Below, piece after piece: positions 39,005-47,251 of a stretch of DNA of 47,251 nucleotides (position 1 is its first letter; every line of letters begins with the position of its first letter). The notes below the pieces were generated by a model. The model searched no databases, was not told the DNA's origin, and saw nothing but the letters and a program-made list of their open reading frames with translations. Origin of the DNA: Saprolegnia diclina VS20 (Eukaryota > Oomycota > Saprolegniomycetes > Saprolegniales > Saprolegniaceae); assembly GCF_000281045.1 (NCBI RefSeq), contig NW_008246112.1, forward strand, positions 200,909 through 248,159, in the 5' to 3' direction. A program made the translations under genes and the position numbers.

Positions 39005-39171
39005 CTAGCTGACTGCTTGAGCCCTGCTGTCAACCATCGTGGCGGGAATGGTGTTCAGGCCGCAGCCGCTGTCCGGCACACACGGTACGTCAAGGACGCT
39101 GTTGAGCGTCAAAGCCATGTGGCCTTCGCTGCCCGAAAGAAGCTGGCCGAGACCAGAGGCTCGAAGGTGAC
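39005..39171 (-). pseudogene. Retrotransposon protease start, truncated
   Basis: Immediately after the gag stop, a frame one base back (-1 relative to gag) reads LSHLRASGLGQLL and then VPCVPDSGCGLNTIPATMVD. DSG preceded by hydrophobic residues is the active-site pattern of retroviral-type aspartic proteases. The frame ends after some 50 residues where the direct repeat begins, so protease, reverse transcriptase and integrase are missing. Confidence 0.5.
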
Positions 39172-40170
39172 TCAACTTGGTCTTCTTCTTGTCACCGCCC
39201 CGTTGCCCTCGTTGCCGCCTTGTTTGCTGCCGTCGCCGCCTCCGCCACGACGACTGCTCTTCCAGTTCTTCTTGACGGCAATCGCCTTCTGCTTGGCGCT
39301 CGAACTCGGGCAGTCCCGCAATTTGTGCTTCTTGCTGCCGCAGTGCCAGCACGGACGTTCCGTGCCATCGTTCTTGCGTTCTTGTCGCACTGGCGGCTTG
39401 TTGTCCTTCTGCTTCAACTTGCGCTTCTTCTTCTTGCGCACACCTTGCTGCTCCTTGTGCGACGGTTTCTCGTCTTCGCCGGACGACTCCTTGTCACGAA
39501 GACGCTTCGTCTTGGGGCTCCACGACTTGTAAAAAAATGCCCGCTTGAGGATGATCTTCTCAAGGTGCTGAAGGCCAGCTTGATTGTTGACAGCCAGCTT
39601 CTCTTCGAGCAGCTGCATCACGTCCGTCTCAAGCTCTTGAGGACGGAGCCGTTGAATGAGCGCCTTGAAGATATTGGCCTTGAGCTTGCTGTTCTGCAGC
39701 TTGTCACTGAGGCCATTGTCTTCAATTGCTTGGTCGGCCTTGAAAAGGAAATTGCTGACCCGCGCGCGAACGTCTTCTTCGCCGTAATCGAGCTCGAGCG
39801 AGGTGAAGATCTTGTCGTACGTGAGCACCGCTTGGTTGGCCCGCGTGTCGATGATGGCGTTGATTTGTTCCCAAAGCTTCTCTTCGGGCACGTTCTGCAG
39901 GTTGTAGTCGTCCCAGAGGTCCCACGAGGTCTTCATCAGGAACTCGAGATACCCCACCGGTGTGAACGAGTCACGGACCGGAACACACGTCGCTGCGTAA
40001 CTCCGGTTGGTTTGCTGACACTCGCGCCGCATGGAGGTCTCGTATTCGAGGCGCGCCCGCTTCCACGCGACCACGTCACGACGGGCGATGCTCTTGAACT
40101 CCGGGTGCACAAGCTGCGAGAGCACGACGACGCCACTCATCGCCATCGCCGCTTGTCCTGGAGCCGCCAT
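39172..40170 (-). CDS. Retrotransposon Gag polyprotein
   Basis: From ATG 40170 (MAAPGQAAMAMSG) the product is 332 residues. It has a helical Gag-like region (SWDLWDDYNL, then ALIQRLRPQELE), a strongly basic lysine-rich segment (VRKKKKRKLKQKD) and a CCHC zinc knuckle of spacing C-x2-C-x4-H-x4-C (CWHCGSKKHKLRDC), the nucleic-acid-binding motif of LTR-retrotransposon nucleocapsids. The frame is intact although the rest of the element is gone. The frame is open upstream to a GTG inside the direct repeat. The closest superfamily (Copia or Gypsy) cannot be decided without the polymerase. Confidence 0.75.
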   Translation of the reverse strand: MAAPGQAAMAMSGVVVLSQLVHPEFKSIARRDVVAWKRARLEYETSMRRECQQTNRSYAATCVPVRDSFTPVGYLEFLMKTSWDLWDDYNLQNVPEEKLWEQINAIIDTRANQAVLTYDKIFTSLELDYGEEDVRARVSNFLFKADQAIEDNGLSDKLQNSKLKANIFKALIQRLRPQELETDVMQLLEEKLAVNNQAGLQHLEKIILKRAFFYKSWSPKTKRLRDKESSGEDEKPSHKEQQGVRKKKKRKLKQKDNKPPVRQERKNDGTERPCWHCGSKKHKLRDCPSSSAKQKAIAVKKNWKSSRRGGGGDGSKQGGNEGNGAVTRRRPS

Positions 40171-40239
40171 CGTGTTGCGACCCGAGATCTTCTTCTTGAG
40201 CGAGTAGTGGTCGCTAAAGTCGACTTTGTGTGACCGCTT

Positions 40240-40345
40240 CCGCTTCGAAAACAACGCCAGAAAAAGGGAGGCCGTACTCCCAAACACCGGCGTGTGTACT
40301 ACGAGGCAAATAGGAAACTAAAGCTAGCTGACTGCCCGAGCCCTG
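40240..40345. repeat. Direct repeat copy B (uninterrupted)
   Basis: A 106-bp copy of the repeat, upstream of gag on the minus strand. Compared with copy A it has three substitutions over 88 bp, and two more over the 18 bp beyond the LINE insertion. It shows the empty LINE target site. It lacks the TG...CA ends of a complete LTR. Confidence 0.8.
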
Positions 40346-41389
40346 GCCACAGGCTCCTGTACAGTCCCATCCCAACGGTCTTCCGGTAGGACGATCTACT
40401 GATAGATTGATACAAACACATCGCCTTGTCTCGACCAAGTGGTTCGAGAGCTGTGCGGATATGAATATCCAGTGCTCAACCACTGTTTGAGGCATCTACT
40501 GCCACAGTTGGACCAGTTACGCGCATGGGTTACGCGTCTAGGTTCGCTGGGACGCACGCTCTTCGCGCGTCGCATTCGGCCACATGACCTCCAGGATCGT
40601 ATCCAAACAGCCCCAAAGGCTCGTTGCGATAACGAGCTCAATGTCCTGACGCAGCATCCACTTGGCAGTGCCCTACTCCATGCCTTCAGCATGCGACTGC
40701 GAGGTGAGAATGATGTGAACCTTGTAGTCGAGCTTGCCCGACCCCGTTACGCTATCGAGCCGCGCAGTCGCTGCTACGAACGTGGCGAACTGTCGCGTGC
40801 GTCGGCGTACCATCGGGCAGTGTGGTGCGCGGGGTGCGCCGCTACGTTCACTAGAACCATGAGACACGAGCAGGTGGCAGCACAGAGCACCTCGTCGGCC
40901 ATCCCGTCGGCGGCCACGCCATGTGCCGTGTTCGTCTCTGCCAGAGGCGGTGCATGAGATCCTCCTTCGTGGGTCAGCTTTGATGGGGTAGTCGTAGGCT
41001 GCACCTGGATATGCTCCGAGCCCATTCTGCACTGACGTTACCGATACTGTGGGGTGTAGCTGCACAAGCGCTGTGGTGGACTCTGTCAGCTGCAACCCTG
41101 ACCGCAACCTGTTGGGACAGATAGATCTTCAAGATCGTCCGACTAGGTTCTACGTACGCCAGCCTTCCTCGTCGCTTCGCAGGCCACTGTATAGCTCGTT
41201 TGGCATCGTATTGCTGTTCTGGCTGCTACGAATCCACGCCTGCTCTTGCGCGCTTCATCGCCTGGACGGTCAAGGAGTTGGTCGCGGGCGGTATGCATCT
41301 ACTTATAAACACTATTAATGCCCCAATAAATATAGTATATTGACACTATTTCAGGTACGCACGTCGCCACACACCGAGCACAAGCAAGC
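40346..41389. other. Possible decayed mobile-element sequence
   Basis: About 1 kb between the repeat and Integrator 8. Several medium open frames on both strands (for instance 40439-40957 +) have no recognisable domain and are mutually overlapping. The position next to the gag remnant suggests decayed transposon sequence. The last 60 bp should include the Integrator 8 leader. Confidence 0.3.
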
Positions 41390-44193
41390 ATGGCCACGTG
41401 CCCCGGGACTCCGCGGCCGTCGGCGCAAGAGGTCCAGGACTACATTGACAAGCGTGACATGGTCTTTGGTCTGGGCGGCAACGCCGAGCTCTCGCCGCGC
41501 CCGTCACCTCGCAACCCGTCGCGAGGCGTCCCGACGCCGGACCGCACGTACCGGTCACTGTTCCAGCAGCCGGCGATTGACGTGCAGCTTGCGCACACCG
41601 AGCACGATTGGTACGACTTTCTCTTCCAGCCCACCAAGCTTCTCGACCACACGCGGGCGCTACTGGCGGACCCGACGTCGACGCCGACGGCCCATGACGT
41701 GCTCACGGAGTTGCTCAAGAAGGTCAAGAACCCGGCAGCCGCGTACAGCAACACCAACCCGACCGAGCCGAGCGCGCGCCACAACACGCTGCTGTGCCTT
41801 GCCGCGCTCGTCGTGCTCCAGCTCAAGTTTGACCTCACCGACATTGAAGCCACGGTGCCGACGCAGCTGCAGAGCCTCCTGCTCGACGGTCTCGTCGAGT
41901 ACGCGACCAACCCGCGCGTGCTGCGCCTCCACGAAGTCGAGCACATTAGCGTCGACGAAGCATCCGTGCTGCGTGCGCGCTGGCAGCTGCGCATTGCCGT
42001 CAAGAAGATGCACATCTCGCCGCTCACGCTCGTGGGCAAGCTGCCGCTGAGCGACAACACCAAGCCGCCACCAGACGAGGTCGAGCAGCTCAATGGCATC
42101 TCGCTGCCGTCCATGCAACACATTCTCGACGACCTCGACCGACTCCTCCCGTCGATGGCGTCGCAGCCGCTCCTGCAACACCTTGCCTTCAATGACATGG
42201 GCGTCTACCACTTTCACAAAAAGCAGTTTGCATCCGCGCTGCAGTGCTTTACGAAGGCGCGCGAGACGACGACCGAGGTACGAGCTTGCCACGTCATTTT
42301 CTCACAAAAGTTCGTGGCAGGCGGTCGCACCAGCGCTGGCCGGGTACATCCACGCGTGCGAAGCCGTCTTGGGCACCAATGGTACGTAGCCCACAGCGTT
42401 TATAGCCTAAGAACCAATCTTATGGCCTTTAGTCACCGCCACCGACCATCCATTCCAAGGCGCGTGGGACCGCAATGACTATAGCACGTTGCTCACGTTG
42501 CTGCAAGCCGAGACGCACAAGAAGGCGACGAACGAGCCCGTCGCGCTCTCGCCAACGTACAGTACCGCCCTTGTAGACTGCATCTATACGCTGCCGTATA
42601 GACTCCAAAGCTTCTTGGAAGCGCAAGTGCTGCAATCGCTGCCTCAGAGCCGCGACGCCGAGCTCGAGATGCTGCAGCAAGTCTACCTCGTTCTTCTCGT
42701 CCATCGGGTTTGCTGCATTCCGGCATCGCTCTGTGCATGAACGTATCCTAGGCGCTGCGGTCGTCGATCCTATCGGCTGGGAAAGCTGCCGTGTGCCAGT
42801 ACCACCGAGTGCCCGGTCTTGGCAAGCACCGCACGTTTCTCGTCGCCTACATCCAGAGCGTCCTGGCGGCGTGCCCGGACGCTGCCTTGAAAAAGCTTTT
42901 GGACGTGGTCGCGACAGAGGCGCCGGCGCCGGAGGACGAGCGTCCAAGCACCAAGCGACAGCGCGTAGCGTATGCAGCGCTGGCGGCACCCCAAGACGCT
43001 GGGAGTGCCGTGCACCAGCTATGGGCGCGTGGCGCATACACCGCTTTGCGCGATCCCCAGAGCGAACGTACATCTATTCCTTTACTGGCCTCTGGCTCAT
43101 ACAAACGCGTACATTAGACACCTCGCCGGTCGTGGCGGCGGTCGCAGCTCTCATGGAGTACACGTCGCAGCCGCCGGGTGACTTTGGCGTCAAGCGCGCG
43201 ATCGCGCTGCTCGAAGGCGTCGTGGCCGCGATGAAAGAGTCCAAGCAATCGACCGCGGTGGCGGAACTTCCGATTCCCGCACTTGACGCGCTCATTTCGC
43301 TCTGCGCCGGTCTCTTGCAGCGTGCGTATGCACTCAACCTCGTACGTGCGCGTCCATCGTCGCGCACTCTGGGCTCAGAGATGGTGCGTAGTGTGAGTAC
43401 CGTATTTCGTACGACCTCGTGCCATACAGCGACCTCGCCATCATGCTTGCGTTTGGCCCGAACGATGCGGGCGGCGCGATGGACCCGGTCCAGTCGATGA
43501 AGCTCGCGCAAAGCGACGTTGTCAAGCTGCACCAGCTCGTGCTCAACACGCTTCTCTCGCGGAGTCCGCGGGAGCCGCGCTGGCACGTGGCGATGGCCGA
43601 TGTGTGTGTCAACCCCATCGTGCTCCAAAAGCTGTCGTCGGTCGGCGGTCCGCTTTCGCATTGAGTCACTCGATCGCTCATGGTTGGCTTAGACTACAAG
43701 ACGGCGCTGCGTCACTACTTGGCGGCGGCGTCGCTGGCCACCAACTTTTTCGCGTCCGGTACGGTCGACCTCATTGACCAGAGCTCGCTCGTGCGCTTGA
43801 GCCACTGCCTCGTCAAGCTCGGCGCGCACGTGCCCGCGGCTGTGCTCTACCAGTGTTTCCAGCACGACGAGGTCGTGTACGGGCTGCGGATGCTGCAGCT
43901 CTCGCCGCAGACGCACGACGCAACGTTCTTTCAGTACTTTTGGGAGCTCGCGTTTCTCGAGATGCTCGTGCACGTGCACGCGACGGCCAAGCAAGGCACA
44001 CCGAGGTAGGCAGATGGGGTATATCTATGTATCAAGTTGATATTGTAGTCATGTGCAGCTGCTCACGCAGCTCCTTCAGTGCCCCGAGCTCAACGCGTCC
44101 AACCCCGGGAGCAGCAAGGACGACATGAAGCACCGCATCTTGCGCAGCTACTTTCGCGAACTCTGCCGCGTGTACCTCGTGCAAGACCTTTAA
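41390..44193 (+). CDS. INTS8: Integrator complex subunit 8
   Basis: Eight exons (41390-42277, 42321-42381, 42433-42707, 42752-43067, 43118-43341, 43392-43647, 43693-44005, 44049-44193), all GT-AG introns of 43-51 nt, give 825 residues. INTS8 is a TPR-type scaffold of Integrator, the complex that cleaves snRNA 3' ends and attenuates transcription; in animals it binds PP2A. The match is best at both ends: the early block EHDWYDFLFQPTKLLDH, and the C-terminal YKTALRHYLAAASLATNFF, LSHCLVKLGAHVPAAVLYQC, FFQYFWELAFLEMLVHVH and LLQCPELNASNPGSSKDDM. The middle is weakly conserved, with proline-rich loops. Human INTS8 is 995 residues. All splice joints keep phase. Confidence 0.88.
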
Positions 44194-44811
44194 CGTTCAT
44201 CGATACTTGCATCTAACGTGCGCTTTGGATCGATCCGATCGATGCTGTCTTGGATACGTATTGGATAGGATACGTGCGCACTATCCACACCCTCCACTAA
44301 ACCAGGATCGCTGGAAGAAACAAGATCCAGATACCTTGCGACACCACGTATCGCTGGCTGGCAACTGCGAAGCATCCCGTCGCTCTTGAACCAGCGACGA
44401 CGAGGACACTAGAGTAGAGTGATAGCATTTATTCCCTTGCCTCCTTCGAGCTGTGGCCGCTGGCACAAAAGCTTGCAGTGGGCATTGGACAGATCAAACT
44501 CGCTGGCCAGCTTGAGCTTTGCGCTCTTCAAATATGCGAGGTAGAGCCGTCCAACTCAGGCGGCGCATCTACGTCTGCTTCGAGAGATCGGCGACGTGGT
44601 ATGCTGGGCTTCCGGCTCTTGTCCATTTTGGCCAGCAATTCTACTTTGGCGGGTGCTGAAGACGATGCAAGTCTGGTGCATATTGCGTGCTTCTGTCAAC
44701 TTCGGCAAAGATCGTGATTCCCCCAATCACCGCACAGGATGATATGGATTGGATAAAAAGAAGTGGCCAATCACGTGCGAGCCAAGTGGAGACTGGTTCA
44801 AAGCGCGACCC
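44194..44811. other. Gap with a possible small minus-strand gene
   Basis: About 620 bp between Integrator 8 and RNase H2C. On the minus strand a frame ending at TAG 44409-44411 reads LASEFDLSNAHCKLLCQRPQ and looks coding in composition. It might be joined through a 47-nt intron to an upstream ATG (MDKSRKPSIPRRRS), but the acceptor would be AAG, so I do not call a gene. Confidence 0.25.
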
Positions 44812-45295
44812 ATGAGCGGCCACCAGAAGCTCTGCGCGACGCGGTGTCCTCTGCCGCCGGCGGCCGACGAGCGCGTCCACGTGCTGCCATGCAAGGTCAA
44901 ATACGATGGCAAGGCGCCAATCTCGTCGTACTTTGTCGTCGAGGATGCTGGCGACGCCAAGGCGGCGCGCTTCCGCGGGATCGAGCTCAGTGGCACCGAG
45001 GTGCACCTCGACGCGCTCGGCTACGCGGGCCTCGTCATGGTCGACGAAGGCGTGCCAGATGAGACCGCCGAAGACGACTTTAACGCCTTCTCGTCCGACG
45101 CGCCGTCAGCGCCGAGTTCGATCTGGGAGATCGAAGGCCACTTTGCGACGTTGGTCGACTGGCAGACCAAGGACTTGCCGTCGCACGATGCAATCGTCAA
45201 GCGCTTGGCGCACTGGAACAGCATCTCCGCTGCGGTAATCTACATATGCACGTCTTCCTCGCTCATGCTGCGGCGATTAGATCCATGACGACTGA
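44812..45295 (+). CDS. RNASEH2C: Ribonuclease H2 subunit C
   Basis: Exons 44812-45234 and 45281-45295, joined over a 46-nt intron, give 145 residues (human 164). RNase H2 removes ribonucleotides misincorporated in DNA and RNA:DNA hybrids; subunit C, with B, forms the triple-barrel scaffold for the catalytic A subunit. Seen: VHVLPCKVKYDGKAPISSYF, FRGIELSGTEVHL, YAGLVMVDE and the helical end SIWEIEGHF with LAHWNSISAA. The second exon is just IHDD plus stop, matching the AAIH ending of the family; without this splice the reading continues into an unrelated 17-residue tail. The frame is open upstream to a TTG at 44749; the first ATG is 44812. Its stop lies 41 bp from the SMN stop. Confidence 0.85.
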
Positions 45296-45336
45296 CGGTG
45301 CAAATTCACGTCCTTACGTTGTAGCAGCACTCTATT

Positions 45337-46117
45337 CTATCGTCGAAAGAACGACGCCTTGCTTTCTTGCATCGCCTTGTAGCGACCCGCATAGTACCCC
45401 GACTGATACCATGAGAGGAGGAGCTTGGAGAGATCGTCGTCCTGGACCATCGGTGGCGCCGGCGCCAAGCCTGGCATACCTGGCAGTCCGCCATGTTGCT
45501 GCTGACAGCCGTACGGACACGTCGGCGCGGGGTGTGGCGCAAAGGACGGCGACGCGCCCTGCGCCATAGCATGCGCGTAGGCACGGGCATACGCATCAGC
45601 GTACTGCTCGTTCGATCGCGGTGTGGGCTGCGAGTACGCTGCGTGTGGCGAGGGGTACGCCGCGTGCGGGGGTGTCAGCGGTGGGTAATTGTGCGCTGGG
45701 AAGGCAGCGTGCGAGGGTGTATCATAGCCGTGCGAGTGGTAGTACGCTGCCTCTGGTGGGAAGGTCGACTGATGGGCTTGGAATGAACTGCCGGTTGCGT
45801 GCGGTGGCGTGTGCATGGGTACACTACGATGCGACACAGCGGGCGACTTGGGCGGGCTCAATGCATGCGTGTGCGGTGTGGCGGAAGCATGCGTCGGCGC
45901 GTGGCTCTATGTTGCATGAGGCCGAGCTCCATGGGCGGCGAGGTGTACCGCGGCGCGTGGAGCGTGTTTGGCCGGCTTGGCCTTGCGCTTGTTCACAGCG
46001 GCATCAAATGCCTACTCGAGCATGACGCAGTCGTTCCTTGCAGATGTGCTAGCAGCACGCTACGATGTGTAGTACCTTCATGATAGCCAGGTCATCCCAT
46101 TGCTCGTCGTCCGCCAT
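45337..46117 (-). CDS. SMN: SMN-like protein without Tudor domain
   Basis: Three minus-strand exons (46076-46117, 45949-46011, 45337-45906), introns of 64 and 42 nt, phase 0, give 224 residues. SMN, with Gemin2, loads Sm proteins onto snRNA. The first 35 residues are the Gemin2-binding helix: EQWDDLAIMK joined to AFDAAVNKRK, matching the family WDDTALIKAYDKAV. The last 28 are the YG box (LLSWYQSGYYAGRYK), the glycine-zipper oligomerisation motif. Between them lies only low-complexity His/Pro/Ala/Tyr-rich sequence (PPHAAYPSPHAAYSQP). The Tudor domain, which in animals binds methylated arginine of Sm tails, is absent, as in fission yeast Smn1. The large last exon alone would not be recognised as SMN by its N-terminus. 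Confidence 0.85.
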
Positions 46118-47251
46118 CTCCCTGCGAGCGCTCACTGTGGCGTCCAGTTGGAAACGATTTCTGATTCGCCAAAAGGGTGCATTATATGCACCAATCACAA
46201 CCCAGTGATATTTACGGTTGAATGGTGTAAAAATACCGGTAATGTTACAGTAGAGCTATGGCCAATATTTGTATATATGTGGCCTTGACAGTACGTATAT
46301 TCCTCTCGCACGCTCCAGGTATAGAGTAAGCTGAAGCGCCACCGGACGGTAGTAGGATATCTAGATTAGGATGTTGGGAGGTTAGGAAAAGGTTTAGAGG
46401 CCGATCGTGCGGCTGGGAGGTGTAAAGATCTTATCCGGAAGGGATGACCGGTATATCGGCAATTTGCACGTAGTTTGTCAACGCTAGTGTAAATATACAC
46501 GTACCAGCGTGAAACCGGTGACTCTCGTTGGGCGAAGTTGGGGTTGGTGCAACACATCATGCTGTGTATCGCAGCCGGCTAACAAAGCTACAACACAGCG
46601 CGTGTCCATTTTGGTGCACGCCTTCGCCTTGACAAGGGTCAACCTCGACTCGCTCCGCTCCCGGGACATGGCTGAAAAGTCACATTCGTTCACAGAAGAG
46701 AGGAATCATTGGGCATGCAAACGGATTCCAAATTGGTCAATCGGATGTACAGTGCGGCGCCAAAAGTGCAGATTTTGCAACTCGCGCTCAAACGATGCCA
46801 CGAATTCGTTCAAAATCCCGCTAATTGAAGTGTAGTGAAAAGAAATGTGGCGTCCTTCCTCCCACGGCATCTGGGTGACCATAGACAAATCAAAAAAATG
46901 TCATGTGTGTTGCAACAACACGATCCTCAGCAATCACATTGTATCCAAGGGAGACGCGCGGTAGTATAGATTCAAGGGGAGTCCACAAGCTTGAGCACAT
47001 TTACACAAAATAAATTGATTGTGGAAACATTACCGAGCGTGGAACAGAGCAGGCGGTACCCTCGGGGCAGCCAAGGAAGTCATCGTCTTCGGTAGCGTTG
47101 AAGTTCACGTCGGGTAATCGGTTTTTAAAGCCTATCCGGCTTCGTCGCCCCGCCGGCAACCCACATCTACACGAAGTCCTGAGCCAGGCCTGTCATTTGA
47201 CCTTACAGCCCTGCCAACTCCACCGACTCTTGCCTCAAGTACAGACCCATG
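46118..47251. other. Right end of window without recognised gene
   Basis: About 1.1 kb. The first part should be the SMN promoter. TATCCGG occurs at 46432-46438 and 47133-47139, the second possibly upstream of a gene beyond the edge. Open frames are short and lack recognisable features on both strands. Confidence 0.4.

Noticed and set aside
39220-40233. 337-codon plus-strand ORF opposite gag
   Set aside because: Leucine/valine-rich mirror of the lysine- and glutamate-rich gag frame; no domain.

Overview
This window reads as nuclear DNA from an oomycete (stramenopile), most likely of the order Saprolegniales. The grounds are inference from content: protein-coding genes with many very short introns (about 37-64 nt, GT...AG), an initiator-plus-flanking-element core promoter of the oomycete type in front of HSP70, a local family of F-box-like/leucine-rich-repeat (LRR) proteins, an ankyrin-repeat protein, and housekeeping genes of clearly eukaryotic type. 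No rRNA, convincing tRNA or CRISPR array was seen.

Layout. 1-7.8 kb: LRR territory. It holds one intact copy (442-1950, -), one wrecked copy (2497-4145, +), a diverged relative (4328-5938, -) and a multi-exon LRR gene (6119-7763, +). 8.2-9.4 kb: a divergent pair, mitoribosomal protein mS23 and snRNP protein SmD1. 10-15.4 kb: three more LRR copies in the same orientation, two frameshifted and the third truncated by fusion, tail to tail, with a truncated antisense 6-pyruvoyl-tetrahydropterin synthase (PTPS) gene. 16.5-20.9 kb: cytosolic HSP70 and a 718-residue ankyrin protein. 21.2-24.6 kb: two tandem minus-strand genes, a protein with two ZNRD2-type zinc ribbons and splicing factor SF3A1. 25.3-30.8 kb: GNL1-type GTPase, an unknown disordered protein and the E2 subunit of 2-oxoglutarate dehydrogenase (DLST, nine exons). 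31-32.4 kb: thiamin thiazole synthase THI4 with a clear TPP riboswitch just upstream. 32.9-37.9 kb: MFS transporter, cyclophilin, inositol-phosphate kinase ITPK1-like and ALKBH7. 37.9-41.3 kb: degraded retroelements (gag-protease remnant, 106-bp direct repeats, a 5'-truncated LINE with target-site duplication). 41.4-46.1 kb: Integrator subunit 8, RNase H2 subunit C and a Tudor-less SMN protein. The last 1.1 kb holds nothing I can recognise.

How the genes relate. Most are unlinked housekeeping functions, but four act on spliceosomal snRNAs or snRNPs: SmD1 (Sm core), SMN (Sm-ring assembly), Integrator 8 (snRNA 3'-end formation) and SF3A1 (U2 snRNP). DLST is a subunit of a TPP-dependent enzyme complex and lies tail to tail with THI4, which makes the thiazole half of TPP. 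Exon models were built by hand from conserved protein sequence and GT-AG phase. They are internally consistent but not backed by transcripts.
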